64,000 nt of DNA, taken from Dasypus novemcinctus (taxonomy: Eukaryota; Chordata; Mammalia; Cingulata; Dasypodidae). The stretch covers positions 34,250,796 through 34,314,795 of the forward strand of contig NC_080690.1 in the NCBI RefSeq assembly GCF_030445035.2. Reading direction: 5' to 3'. Of the stretch, positions 1-11,383 are shown one piece after another (positions within the stretch are counted from its first letter, which is position 1; every line of letters starts with the position of its first letter). Below the pieces are notes generated by a model that searched no databases, had not been told where the DNA came from, and saw only the letters and a program-made list of their open reading frames with translations. The position numbers and the translations under genes are program-made.

Positions 1-19
1 AAGAACAGGCAAAGGCGAA

Positions 20-380
20 TGGGTATGGCTCAAGTGGTTGAGCACCTGCTTCCCACATGGGAGGTCCTGGGTTCAGTTCCCAGTGCCTCCTAAAGAAGAC
101 AAGCAAGGCAGCAGGCTGACATGACGGGCTGGAGTGGTGAGCTGACGCAACAAGATGACACCACAAGATGACACATAAAGGAAATACAATGAGAGACACA
201 ATAAGCAGGGAGCAGAGATGGTTCAAGCAATTAGGCACCTCTTTCTCACATGGGAGGTCCCAGGTTCGGTTCCCAGTGCCTCCTAAAAAAAACACAAGCA
301 GACACAGAGGCACACATTGAACAGACAGCAAGTGCAAACAATGGGGGGAGGATTAAATAAAATAAAATTTTAAAAAGAGG
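20..380 (+). repeat. Dimeric DAS-type tRNA-derived SINE
   Basis: Two tRNA-like heads lie in tandem, each with the A-box-like GGCTCAAG/GGTTCAAG and the B-box-like GGGTTCAGTTCC or AGGTTCGGTTCC. Each is followed by 'GTGCCTCCTAAA' and an A-rich linker. The tail is AAATAAAATAAAATTTTAAAA. Such dimers recur in this window, which points to an armadillo genome. Confidence 0.85.
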
Positions 381-436
381 GAAACAGAAACAAACAGTAA
401 GCAAAACAAACATAAAAACCAACCTGACTCAGGAGA

Positions 437-537
437 GCTGATGTAGCTCAGTGGCTGAGTGCCGACTTCCCATGTAAGAGGTCCCGGGTTCAATCCCTGG
501 TCTCCCATACCTAAACAAAACAAAACAAAACAAAAAA
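437..537 (+). repeat. Monomeric DAS-type SINE (head only)
   Basis: A single tRNA-like head (TGTAGCTCAGTGG A box, GGGTTCAATCCC B box) is followed directly by an AAAAC-repeat tail. Confidence 0.8.
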
Positions 538-544
538 GCAAAAC

Positions 545-790
545 TAATCTATGAGATAGAAATCTGAACAGTGGTTGCCTGGCAAGGATGGGGAGAGGAG
601 CGTGACGGGCATGAGGCATGAGGGAGCTTTCTAGGGTGATGGACATGCTCTATATCTTAATTAGGGTATCATTTATGTACAGGGCAGGAGGGTACATTTG
701 TCAACATTCATCAAACTGTACAGTAAAGATTTGTGCATTTTCCTGAATGTAAATGTAATTTTGCATCAAAAACTCTGTGTGAAATAAAAG
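545..790 (+). repeat. Old L1M 3' tail fragment
   Basis: The text resembles the 3' end of L1M elements in sense orientation: 'GTGATGGACATGCTCTATATCTTAATT', then 'CATTTGTCAACATTCATCAAACTGTACA'. The subfamily was not resolved. Confidence 0.55.
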
Positions 791-1315
791 GAGGGTAGGG
801 AAAGGAAAGCTGAGGGTTAATCTCTGCAGAACTGGTAAAAAGGTTGTTTTTAAATCTTTGGACAGGCATAGAAATGGTGAAAGCATATCAAGGAGTTTGT
901 AACAGCGCTGTTTATGGGTACGACAGTAGTTGAAAGGGAAATCTAAGGTCATGTGTATTACTAGAGAATAGGTAAAAACTGTAACGCAGGACTGTATAAG
1001 AGAGTAAAACCTCATGTAAAACAGGAAGATGGTGATATTGCTTACATAAGAGTGCTTCCACAAAATATAAATACAAACATACTAGAGAGAAGTAAAAAGA
1101 ATAGCAGCTATGTACGGCAGGGGAAGCATAGAGGATTGAGAGGTGAGTTTTGTTTTTTGTTTATTAGTAGTTAGTATTGGAAAAATGAAAGTACTCAAAG
1201 AATGACTGAAGTGATGAATGTACAAATGTGTGATTACAGTGAATACCACTGATTGTGCACTTTGGATGGATTTGTGCTTTATTAATATGTATCAATAAAA
1301 TTGATTTGTTTAAAA
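791..1315. other. Non-genic stretch with an L1-like tail
   Basis: I see no gene here. Bases 1090-1312 resemble the L1-like tail at 62110-62425 (AGCAGCTATGTA, 'TGTGATTACAGTGAATA', 'GATTGTGCACTTTGGATGGAT'), so this is probably an old LINE 3' end. Confidence 0.4.
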
Positions 1316-1735
1316 GACTTGGCCCAGTGGATAGGGCACCCGCCTACCACATGGAAGGTCGGCAGTTCAAACCCCGGGCCTCCTTGACCCGTGTGGAGCT
1401 GGCCCATGCGCAGTGCTGGTGTGTGCAAGGAGTGCCGTGCCACGCAGGGGTGTCCCCCGCGTAGGGGAGCCCCATGCGCAAGGAGTGCACCCCGTAAGGA
1501 GAGCTGCCCAGCGTGAAAGAAAGTGCAGCCTGCCCAGGAGTGGCGCCGCACACACGGAGAGCTGACACAACAAGATGACGCAACAAAAAGAAACACAGAT
1601 TCCTGAGCCACTGACAACAACAGAAGCGGACAAAAACAAGAACATGCAGCAAATGGACACAAAGAACAGACAACTGGGGGGGAGGGGAAGGAGAGAGAAA
1701 TAAATAAAATAAATCTTTAACCAAAAAAAAAGTAC
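1316..1735 (+). repeat. Full-length DAS-type SINE, long form
   Basis: This is the long SINE form. The head has TGGCCCAGTGGATAGGGC (A box) and CAGTTCAAACCCC (B-box like). The body contains 'GGAGCTGGCCCATGCGCAG' and 'GCAGCCTGCCCAGGA', then 'GACAACAACAGAAGCGGAC', and ends with an AAATAAA-rich tail. The open frames inside it are repeat artefacts. Confidence 0.9.
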
Positions 1736-1737
1736 TC

Positions 1738-2115
1738 TCTGTGTCTCTCTCTGTGTATGTTTCTATGTCTGTGTGTCTCTGTGTGTCTGTGTGTGCCTAG
1801 GTATGAGCCTGTGTGTCGTGTATGTGTGTGTCTTTGTGTCTCTGTGTGTGCTTGTGTGTCTGTGGATGCCTGGGTGTGCGCCTATGTCATGTATATGTGT
1901 CTGTGTGTGCCTGTGCCTGTGTCTGTTTGTGTCTCTTTGTACTCCTGTGTGTCTGTGTGTGCCTGTGTGTCATGTGTGTGTCTTTGTGTCTCTGTGCGTG
2001 CCAGTGTGTCTGTGGAGGCCTGGGTGTGCGCCTGAGTCACGTGTGCGTGCCTGTGTCTGTGTATGTCTGTGTGCTTCTGTGTGTGTGTCGTGTGTGTGTC
2101 GCGTGTGTGTGTGAA
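1738..2115. repeat. TGTG-rich degenerate minisatellite
   Basis: Degenerate tandem repeats of CTGTGTGTCTGTGTGTGCCT-like units run for about 380 bases. Higher-order repeats are visible: 'GTGGATGCCTGGGTGTGCGCC' near 1861 and a variant near 2013. The Cys/Val-rich frames across it are not genes. Confidence 0.85.
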
Positions 2116-2571
2116 TCGCCAGCCCTGACCTCAGAGACTGACCCATGAGGCTTGGTGAGAAGCCCGGGAACTGGCCCCGAGGGTCTTCAGATGAGGGGGT
2201 GCACGACGGGCAGGACAGCTCCAGCTGGGGAGGCGGGCGGAGGCCACGTGTCTCTGGAGGGAGACGGTTCCTGAGATTTGCAGGAACAGAGGTGGGGGTG
2301 GAGGTGGGGCGGGGCCATGACACCTGCACACGGGGCCCCAGGGGCCACCCTTGGGTGGGAGAAATTTAAGGGTGCACGTGGACGCTGCGCCTAATGCTGG
2401 GCTGTGGGGGCGCAGGCAGGGCCCCTCACCGCGTACGGCGTTCAGTGTTGAGTGCAGCTGGGAGCGGGTCTTGGCGCCTGCTGTAGCAATGCCCAGTGGA
2501 AGCCTGGCCCTGGGAGGGCCCCGGGCAGCAGGAGGAGGCGCGAGGACGCCCGCGGCACCGACCGTAACCGC
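2116..2571. other. GC-rich stretch, no gene recognised
   Basis: The stretch is GC-rich and has scattered CpG. I found no exon, RNA gene or repeat family that I can support. Confidence 0.4.
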
Positions 2572-2745
2572 CGATGTTTACTGAGCCCTACCAAGTGCTG
2601 AGAGCTTTCCTGTGTTCATTTCATCATCCCCATTTTGTGGATGAGACACTGAGGCCCTGGGGGACTGAGTAACTTGCCAAGCTCACGCAGCTCGTCCGGG
2701 GTAGGGCTCGCACCTTTACAGTCCCTGTGCTGGTCGCCTCCTCCA
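2572..2745 (+). repeat. MIR SINE, sense
   Basis: MIR core order is clear: 'TTTACTGAGCCCTACCAAGTGCTG', 'CATCCCCATTTTGTGGATGAGACACTGAGG', then 'TAACTTGCCAAGCTCACGCAGC'. Confidence 0.8.
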
Positions 2746-4286
2746 CTGCCTCCACCCGTCCTTGCTTTCCTGGACGTTGGACAAATTGCTGTACCTGCAG
2801 GTAGAGAGTAGAGCCTCAAAAGATAATTGGGGTGGGGGGAGATGATTGAGGATGGGCTTCTTTGTCATCTTGGCAAGTGGGAATTTACAACAGCCCTGCA
2901 GGGCCAGCCAGGTCTTGTAAGCCAGAGAAGGGGCGGGAGTGACACTAGGGAGTGGTGAGGACTGTGGCAGCACAGTTGAAAGGGGGTGGCCACTACTCAG
3001 ATCTACCCATTGAGCCCACAAGGGTCAGGGAAACCAGATTTTTGAAGGTCTTGATTCCTAAAGCCTGCGTTCCAGTCAAAGGAAATGTGTCTCTGGGCGT
3101 GATGAAGGCCAGGGTCCACTGGATTGCAATATCTGCTCTCTGCTCCTTCCTGGTTGTTTTGCAGCAGGATTGACAGCAGGCTGTGACCTTCAAAAAGTCA
3201 AACCTCAGCCTTCGAAGGCTGGGGATATTTCACCTCTAAGAGCCCTCCCTCCACTGTTGATGGGCCCTGAGCGTTGGGAGGCTGCCTCTCAGATGGGCCC
3301 CGTGCTGCCCCTCCCTGCAGGCACCCCTCCCTCCAGACAGAGAGGAGCTCCATCCCAGAAACTAACCACCCCCTCCTCAGGGGTTCCTTTACCCCCTGCC
3401 AGCTTTTTCCAAAGACCCGCTCATCTACCAAGGCCTGGGACTATCTCCCTCTACCCCACCGCCCTTTCTGTCAGCTGACTCTTGTTTTTGTTTTTTAATT
3501 TCCATTTGGGCCATCATGTAGTCCGATCTTTCATCTCGTTCCATATCTAGCCGTGGCCTGAGCTCGACTTCGCAGCCAGATATGAGAAGAGGAGAAATTC
3601 ATTTCCTGCCTCCTCCCTCTCCAACCCCAAATCTTTGTGTTTAATCCAAAGAGCCTGAAGATCTGCCTTCACCGCATTGATGTGCCTTATGAAGCCGGAC
3701 TCATAAACGGGGCTCAGCAAGCGGTCCCGATGCACGGTGTGGGCATGTGGCATCCCCCCTCTACAGTAGGTGCTCCTGGCCCCCCAGGTCCCCTGGAGGA
3801 GTGTGCACCTGGCCCCCGGCTGCTGGAAAGCTGTGACTGTCACCTGATACCTGTGACCTCCTGCCTCCCCCCAAAGATGCCTGGGACAGCCAATGACTGA
3901 GGGACGTGAGGGGACAAAAGCCCAGCCCTTGCCTCACAGCCGGACAATTCAGTAGTGTGATTTTTGCTCCCCCGTGTTGAGTTTTCCTTGCTTGACTCCT
4001 CTCCCTTTTCTGCCTCCCTCCCTCCTTCAGTGGAGGTCACATGCACCCAAATCCTTGCTCAGCCTCCGAGAAACTCGACCTAAGACAATTCCCTGCAACT
4101 CTGGGGACTGGGGCGGGGGGTGGTCTGTGGGCAGAAGAGGATCTGCATAAGTGTGGAGTAGCACAAAACCTAAACGAGAACTGAAAAACCCCTGAATTTC
4201 TGTTACTAAGAGTGAGACACTCAAATCCTGTTATGCTGGTGAAAAAAATAAGAGACAATCTTAACTTTCCAACAATAAAGAATGTG
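2746..4286. other. Unique-looking intergenic DNA
   Basis: I see no exon chain, RNA gene or recognisable repeat family. Open frames of 60-100 residues overlap on both strands and lack recognisable motifs. Confidence 0.4.
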
Positions 4287-4490
4287 CTCAGAGAGCAGAT
4301 GTGGCTCAAACAGTTGAGTGCCCACCTCCCACATGGTAAGTCCCATGTTTAGGTCCCAGTGCCTCCTAAATTAAAAACAGACAACAAGCAGACAACAAGC
4401 AAAAACAACAAGCAGACAATGAGCGCAAGCAATGAGCAAACAGATGAGGGAGCCATTTAGGGGTGGGAGGAGAAGAATGGGCTCAATAAA
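4287..4490 (+). repeat. DAS-type SINE, short form
   Basis: The head AGCAGATGTGGCTCAAACAG is followed by 'CACATGGTAAGTCCC', then an ACAAGCAGACAACAAGCA-rich linker and 'GGGCTCAATAAATTAAG'. Confidence 0.75.
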
Positions 4491-4542
4491 TTAAGGTACA
4501 TGCTTACAGTGCATCTTCCACCACCATTAAAAGTGCTATGTA

Positions 4543-4956
4543 GGGAAGCGGACTTGGCTCAATGGATAGAGCGTCCGCCTACCACATGGGAGGTCCGCAG
4601 TTCAAACCCAGGGCCTCCTTGACCCGTGTGGGGTTGGCCCACACACAGTGCTGATGCGCGCAGGGAGTGCCGCGCCACGCAGGGGTGTCCCCTGCGTAGG
4701 GGAGCCCTACACGCAAGGAGTGCGCCCCGTAAGGAGAGCTGCCCAGCGTGAAAGAAAAGTGCAGCCTGCCCAGGAATGGTGCCACACGCACGGAGAGCTG
4801 ATGCAGCAAGATGATGCAACAAAAAAACACAGATTCCCAGGCCACTGACAAGAATAGAAGCGGACACAAAAGAACACACAGCAAATGGACACAGAGAACA
4901 GACAACTGGGGGGGGGAAGCGAGAGAAATAAATACAAAATAAATAAATCTTTAAAA
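4543..4956 (+). repeat. Full-length DAS-type SINE, long form (serial insertion 1)
   Basis: The complete long form starts 'GGGAAGCGGACTTGGCTCAA' and ends with an A-rich tail. It is flanked by AAAAGTGCTATGTA (4529-4542) and AAAAGTGCTACGTA (4957-4970), its target-site duplication. The same target is reused by the next two elements. Confidence 0.92.
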
Positions 4957-4970
4957 AAAAGTGCTACGTA

Positions 4971-5326
4971 GGAAAGGGGATGTGGCTCAAGGGACTGAGC
5001 TCCCACCTACCACATGCGAGATCCAGGTTCAGTTCCTGGTGCCTCCTAAAGAAGACAAGCAAGACAGTGAGCTGATGTGATGGCCTGGCTCAGAGAGCTG
5101 TCGCGACAGGATGACACAACAAGACACACGGAGGAAATCATAATGAGAGACACAACAAAGCAGGGAGTGGAGGTGGCTCAAGTGATTAGATGCCTCCTTC
5201 ACACATGAGAAGTCCCAAGTTTGGTTCCTGATGCCTCCTAAAAAAACAAGACCAGTGCAAAACAGACAGACACAGCAAACGCAAACAGCAAGGGGAGAAA
5301 TGAATCAATAAAACTAATCTTTTTTA
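4971..5326 (+). repeat. Dimeric DAS-type SINE (serial insertion 2)
   Basis: Two tRNA-like heads (near 4983 and 5165) form a dimer like the one at 20-380. It is flanked by the same target sequence, at 4957-4970 and 5327-5340. Confidence 0.88.
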
Positions 5327-5347
5327 AAAGTGCTATGTATACTTTTG

Positions 5348-6324
5348 TTTTTTTGTTTTTTTTAAATTATTTATTTATTTTTAAAAATTACATTAAAAAA
5401 ATATGAGGTCCCATTCAACCCCACCGCCCCCACCCCCCACTCCCTCCACAGCACCACTCTCTCCCATCATCGTGACACATCCATTGCACCTGGTAAGTAC
5501 ATCTCTGAGTATCACTGCACCCCTAGTCAATGGTCCACATCATAGCCCACACTCTCCCACGTTCCATCCAGTGGGGCCTGGGGGGATCTACAATGTCCCG
5601 TAATTGTCCATGAAGCACCACCCAGGACATCTTCTCGTCCCGAAAACGCCTCCACATCTCATCTCTTCCTCCCATTCCCCAAACCCAGCAGCCACTATGG
5701 CCACCCTTCCCACACCCATTCCACATTTTCTCTGTGGACATTGGATTGGTTGTGTCCATTGCACCTCTATGTCAAGTGGGGGCTTAGATTCCACATGGGT
5801 ACTGGATGCACTCCTCCTGCTTTCAGTTGTAGACACTCTAGGCTCCATGGTGTGGTGGTTGACCTTCTTCAACTCGATGTTAGCTGAGTGGGGTAAGTCC
5901 AATAAATCAAAGTGTAGGAGCTGAAGTCTGTTGAGGCTCTGGGCCTGGGTGCCATATTATCAGTCCAGAGATTCAAATCCCCTAAATATATCTAAAACCC
6001 CAGCACCAACTACAATTCCATTAAAGTAGCATGCAAGTCTTGTGAAAAGAGATCCCCTCTGAGTCCAATTCTATCACGCAGAAACACCAGCTCCAGAAGG
6101 GCTATCTGCCATGGCAGTGAACCCCATCTGCCATGATCATAGAACCCGTGGGTCTCTTTATCCCTCAATAGAACCAATACCTGGGGTTGTATCTACTTAA
6201 TCTGTCTCTCAGACTCTGCTCAGTTGTGCATAAGGGCATTCCTTCTGACAGCCTCCAGACTCTTTTTTAGAGACTCATAGCCTTATACTCTCATTTCTCC
6301 TTTCCATTTCCCCCTTACATTAGA
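5348..6324 (-). mobile_element. 5'-truncated L1 3' end, antisense (serial insertion 3)
   Basis: The T-rich left edge is the minus-strand poly-A. It is followed by 'TTACATTAAAAAAATATGAGGTCCC' and text that recurs at 9121-9726. Flanking copies of a roughly 21-base target duplication lie at 5327-5347 and 6325-6345 (core GTGCTATGTA / GTACTATGTA). L1 3' UTR identity is an inference from the layout and poly-A. The open frames inside are not genes. Confidence 0.72.
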
Positions 6325-6345
6325 AAAGTACTATGTACACTTTTG

Positions 6346-6824
6346 GCTAAACGTTGATATTCATGGAAGCTGGTGGATGGTATGGGGGAGTTCATTTTGT
6401 ACTATTCTCTCTACTTTTGCATACGTTTGAAATTTTCCATAATAGAATGTTCATAAAAGGATGGTTGAAGAAAATGCTGTAGAATATTTAATGATATTTG
6501 AAAATCATTCAGCTATATTGTCAAGTGAAAAAAATTGACTAAAATGACTAATCAAACTATTTAAAACAATAAATCTATATGTGCATTTAAAAAACATTAA
6601 GAAATTGAAATAGACATACCCAGTGACCCAGCAATTCCATTTCTGGGGCAAGAAACCTGGGGGGGAAAGGAAATGGCTTTGAAAACTGCAGTACCTTCAT
6701 TATTTAAAACGAGGCAGCTGATAAAAAGAAAATTACTAGCCAATACTTAGTAAGTACAGGTACCCTTCTTTTTTCTTTTCTTTTTTCCCCTTTTTCTAAT
6801 TCAGTGTTTTTCTCTTCTTTTTTT
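6346..6824. other. Non-genic stretch with old repeat-like tail
   Basis: Bases 6346-6480 look like an old LINE 3' tail ('TTGAAATTTTCCATAATAGAATGTTCA'). The rest is AT-rich with a CT-rich tract near 6765-6830. No gene is seen. Confidence 0.4.
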
Positions 6825-7205
6825 TTAAACAGCTTTATTGAGATTAACTCACACACCATACAATTCATCCATTTAAAGTGTACAATCAATGGTTTTTAGC
6901 ATATTCACAGATAGTGTGCAACCATCCAGTACAATTTTAGAACATTTTCATCACCTCAGAAAAGAAACCCTGTACCCATTAGCTGTCACCCACCCATTCC
7001 CTCTGCCCTGTCCCCAGTCCTCAGCAGCCACTAGTCTACTTTCTGTGTCTATAAATTTCGCCCTTCTTGACTTTTCCTATGAACGGCATCATATAATACG
7101 TGGTCTTTTGTGACTGGCTTCTTCCACTTAGCACAGCGTTTTCAAGGCTCACCCATACCGCAGCATGTGTCAGCATTACTTTCCTTTTTGTGACTGACTG
7201 ATAAT
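6825..7205 (-). repeat. L1M 3' UTR, antisense
   Basis: The antisense L1M 3' region is recognised by 'AGCTTTATTGAGATTAACTCACACACCATACAATTCATCC', then 'CAACCATCCAGTACAATTTTAGAACATTTTCATCACC', then 'GGCTTCTTCCACTTAGCACA'. Confidence 0.8.
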
Positions 7206-7209
7206 CTAA

Positions 7210-7400
7210 GTACCCTTCCCAACGCTTTAAGCACGTTAACTAATTTAATGTTCGCCTTGTGAAGTGGGAACTGTCGGTAAGCCATTTTATAGATGACGCA
7301 TAGGAAAGTTAAAAAAACACCTTCCCCAAGATCCTGGGTAAGTAGTGGTCCTGGGACTTGGACCTAAGCAGCAGAACCTACACTTTAGCTTTTAAAAAGC
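7210..7400 (+). repeat. MIR SINE, sense
   Basis: MIR core is visible as 'TAACTAATTTAATGTTCGCC', 'CATTTTATAGATGACGCATAGGAAAG' and 'CAAGATCCTGGGTAAGTAG'. Confidence 0.65.
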
Positions 7401-7489
7401 TACTTCACTTGACAATGAGATGGTGCTGTAATTATTATCAAAATTCCCAGAGCTAACAGTATTTGTAGCATTCCAAATGGCAGCCGATC

Positions 7490-7700
7490 TCCCTATTAGT
7501 TTGCATATATTACCTCATTTTGTTCTCATGATAACTCTGGGGAAAATGAGATACGGACTACTCAGCCCCATTTTACAAAGGCGAAATTAAAAGCACAGAG
7601 AGGTTAAGTAACCTGTCCAAAGTTACACCGCCAGGAGGTGGTAGAGGCAGGATACATACTGATACAATCAGGCTCCAAAACCTGCATTCTCAACCCCTTT
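7490..7700 (+). repeat. MIR SINE, sense
   Basis: 'ATTACCTCATTTTGTTCTCATGATAACTCTGG', 'CCCCATTTTACAAAGGCGAAATTAAAAGCACAGAGAGGTTAAGTAACC' and 'CCTGCATTCTCAACC' are in MIR order. Confidence 0.75.
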
Positions 7701-7704
7701 GCCC

Positions 7705-9103
7705 TAAGTCAAGATATGACCACGTTGCACATCACTATGAGGCATCAGTTCAAAAAAATGTTTAAACTCACAAAATAATATGTTTTCTCTAGGTACATGG
7801 GTACAGAAAAAGCACTCATATCTAAAGTGAAAAAAAAATGCAACCACAAAACTGGATTTACAATATGATTCTAACCAACCAAAAATGAAATGAAATGAAA
7901 GCAAGATCTGGTCTCTATGCCTCTATATACACAGAGAACAGTCTGGAATGATACTCATTGCACTGATGCAGTGGAAATCTGGAAGGTGAGGGCTGGAGTG
8001 GAGGAAGTAGGAACAAAGCTGGCTGTCAAAGTAGATTTATGACCTATCCGTAATATTCTAATTTTTTACTAGAAGAACATATTCATGCATTATGCACATT
8101 TAAAAATTAATAATGCCCAAAATAGACCACATGGACAGACACTAAAATGTTATAGCAAGGATCCTTTCTGGGCGGTGAGATTTTCTTAGTTCTTAATAAT
8201 TTACAAATGTTCTACCATAAGCATCTATACCTCCAGCAATCAGGGTGGGGAAAAAAGAAACAAAAATATCATTATTGTTTCAAGATATGCTCCCCTTCTC
8301 CTGGTTCCATCCAGTTTCTTCTCCCAGGCCTCTCCCAAGATTCCCTGGGCCCCAGGCCTGGCTCCTTGATGCTGCTGGGTCTGGGAATAGACCCCACTGT
8401 GGTACAGGCCGCGCTGCCCGCATGAGATGGATGTGTGGCATCTGCCCACCCTGCTTGGCCCTGAGCTTCTCCAGGGTGGCCTCCTGTGCTGGCCTCTGAC
8501 CCTCCTGCCCTGGGCACCAGCAGGTGTTGGTGGAGTTTACGTCTTTGGGGAAGAGAGGAGAGACTCCCCATCTGCCCGGTGAGTCCCCGGGGTCTCTGGC
8601 CACCCCTCCCAGCCCAGCACCTCCTGGGGCCGTTGCCAATTCCGACTTCTCTTTCACTGAGTCCCACCATGTGCCAGGCACTGGGCTGGGCCCTGGGAGA
8701 GACTGACAGCAGCCACTGCCCCCCAGATCCACGCCCAAGAAGCAGCAGGACCGTTTCGACCCCCGGCCTTCAGGTGCCATCTCCGAACCTGCCTCCCTCA
8801 GACCCCAGGACCACCAAGGATTAAATCCTTCGGTGTTCTTTAGAGCCGGAGCAGCCGTCATCGTTCATGCCTCAGCAAGTACTTATCCTCCAAAGGGGCT
8901 GTTCTGAAGTCCAGAGTGATTGCTTCACAACTGCACTTTGCTGTGCTTGTGTTTTCCTTGACTGAACAAACCCATAAAGTAACAAGCAGGGGAGATATAG
9001 TTCAGATCACATTTGAGCCCGTAAAACCAAGAAGTGAGGTTTGCTTTTTTTTTTTTTTGCAATGACTTACAAATGGTTTTCTAAAGAAAACGTTCCTATT
9101 TCC
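7705..9103. other. Intergenic DNA, no gene supported
   Basis: Bases 8655-8715 hold a small MIR-like piece ('CACCATGTGCCAGGCACTGGGCTGGGCCCTGGGAG'). The GC-rich part 8290-8840 has open frames on both strands, the longest a 193-residue minus-strand frame. It shows no domain, signal or splice pattern that I can support. Confidence 0.4.
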
Positions 9104-9120
9104 AAAGACAGATATTTTTG

Positions 9121-9726
9121 TTTGTTTGTTTGTTTTTATTAAAATTATTTATTTTTAAAAATTACATTAAAAAAATATGAGGTCCCAATCAACCTCACCG
9201 CCCCCAACCCCCACACCCCCCACAGCAACACTCACTCCCATCATCGTGACACATCCATTGCACCCAGTAAGTACATCTCTGAACATCACTGCACCCCGTA
9301 GTCAATGGTCCACATCATAGCCCACACTCTCCCACTTTCCATCCAGTGGGCCCTGGGGGGATCTACAATGTCCCGTAATTGTCCGTGAAGCACCACCCAG
9401 GACAACTCCACGTCCCGAAAATGCCTCCCCATCTCATCTCTTCCTCCCATTCCCCGCACCCAGCAGCCACCATGGCTACCCTTCCCACACCCATTCCACA
9501 TTTTCTCTGTGGACATTGGATTGGTTGTGTCCATTGCACCTCTATGTCAAGTGGGGGCTTAGATTCCACATGGATGCTGGATGCACTCCTCCCGCTTCCA
9601 GTTGTAGACACTCTAGGCTCCATGGTGTGGTGGTTGACCTTCTTCAACTCCATGTTAGCTGAGTGGGGTAAGTCCAATAAATCAAAGTGTAGGAGCTGAA
9701 GTCTGTTGAGGCTCTGGGCCTGGGTG
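9121..9726 (-). mobile_element. 5'-truncated L1 3' end, antisense
   Basis: This is closely similar to 5348-5940. It begins with a (TTTG)n/T-rich minus-strand tail and ends at 'GGGCCTGGGTG'. A perfect 17-base duplication, AAAGACAGATATTTTTG, flanks it at 9104-9120 and 9727-9743. That marks a retrotransposition insertion young enough to keep perfect flanks. Confidence 0.85.
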
Positions 9727-9743
9727 AAAGACAGATATTTTTG

Positions 9744-11164
9744 ACTGCAGGTTTGCCTTGTCTGACTTATTTGTTATGTATATATCCTGTCATTTAATGT
9801 CTGTGATAATAAAGAATTTTTCCATTAAAAGTAAATCCCTATCCTCATGCAATGTGTATTCTCTTGGGGGATAGACAAAGAATCAAATAAAAATATGGGA
9901 GGTTTTAAATATATATGCACTAATGGCAGATGCTCAGGAAAAAATTAAGTTGGGAAGGGGCACAGGATGGGTTTCTGAGGGGAGGTGACTGAGGGAGCAG
10001 GCCTGACAGTATCCCAGGTGCAGACGACAGGACGTGCAAAGGCCCTGAGGTGGAGCATTCTCGGTGATCTTGAGGAACAGGAATGAAACCAATGTGGCTG
10101 GTGGGAGGGGATCACATAGGACCTGTGAGCCAAAGTAAGGACTTTGGCTTCTATTTCAAGGGAAACAGTGAGTCACTGGGAACAGAGCACTAAACAGTGC
10201 TACCAGGATGGGTCCAGTTGAGAACAGGGTTGAGAACAGACCAAAGGGCATGCCCACATGGACAGGGAGGTGGCACAAGCCTGGAAACAGTCTTTGGGAA
10301 GCAGACATCGTCCTCAATGTGAGACAGCAAACCCAGTCACCATAGCAAGAGCTGACACACCATGACACAGAGGTTCCAAGACTGCATGCCCTATACCTAT
10401 TGCATTATATTTGTGTTTCTAGCAAGCATCTTAGGTGTTTCTCTTCAGACAAATCTGAAAGACGCTGCTTTAATATAAGATGCCCTAACTTGGTGGCAAC
10501 CCAGATGTGTCTAATTATCTCCCAGTGTGAAATTCTCGAAAATATCCTCACGAAATGAATCCAAGGGCACTAGATCACAAATTATAAGTATATTCCCAGT
10601 AGAGATGTTAGCAGCAGGACAGGTGGGAAGGCTTGGAGCAAAGTGGATGTCCTAAAAATTCAAACTAAGGTCCTAGAAAAATTGGCAGGTCACTACTTAT
10701 ATCAGCTCATGCGAATTCCAATTCCAAACTACTTTCCCAAGGCCCAGCCTGGATTCCTGTGAACACAGAACTGCTTTCAAGTATTTGAGGGAGGCAAGTC
10801 TGATTGTTATAACCTTTTGCTTGGCTGGTTGACCAGCGAACCTGAATGGGGATTTTCCCCCAACTTGCAATGAAGAGAAATGCCCACCAGGGGTCAGCAA
10901 AAGTCCAGTAAGTGAAGCCAATCCTGTTCTATAAAGTCCTCAGACTTCCTTATTTGAACATAAAAGCTGGAATCTGTGGTACTGTGGCATTGGGGGCGTT
11001 GCTTAGGATTCTGGATATTCATAGCTAAATTATGTTGCTGGGTTTTTTGTTTTGTCTTTAATGCTATTCATCTTTCAACCTGCCCAGGATGTCCCTACCC
11101 TTATCTGGAATCTTGACATTGAGAAAGCACTTAGTAGATAAATGAATCATAATTAAACCAGTTC
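9744..11164. other. Intergenic DNA, no gene supported
   Basis: Bases about 10010-10180 resemble an old dispersed mammalian repeat ('CGTGCAAAGGCCCTGAGGTGGAGCATTC', 'CCAATGTGGCTGG'), family not assigned. Nothing else is recognised. Confidence 0.4.
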
Positions 11165-11360
11165 TCAGCCTGGGATTATCATGCCCCTAGGGACACTTGG
11201 CATTATCTGCAGACATTTTGGGTTGTCACAGCTGTGGAGCTGCTGTTAGCATCTAGTAGGTAGGGGCCAGGGATGTGCTGACCGCCTGTAACTGCACAGG
11301 ACGGTCCCCATAACAAAGAACATCGGACCAAAATGTCAGTGGTGCCAGCGTCCGGCCCTG
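11165..11360 (+). mobile_element. MER20-like nonautonomous hAT DNA transposon
   Basis: 'GGGACACTTGGCATTATCTGCAGACATTTTGGGTTGTCACAGCTG', 'GGGGCCAGGGATGTGCTGA' and 'CACAGGACGGTCCCCATAACAAAGAA' follow the MER20 order. The family name is from memory. Confidence 0.7.
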
Positions 11361-11383
11361 CAGCACGGCGGGAACCCATGTCT

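Noticed and set aside
1757-2148. Cys/Val-rich frames resembling a cysteine-rich peptide
   Set aside because: They are translations of the TGTG minisatellite.
5403-5924. Pro/Ser/His-rich frames, similar at 9286-9699
   Set aside because: Both lie in antisense L1 3' ends; the similarity between the two is that of the repeat, not of a gene family.
8280-8861. 193-residue minus-strand open frame
   Set aside because: No domain, overlaps other frames on both strands and includes MIR-like sequence.
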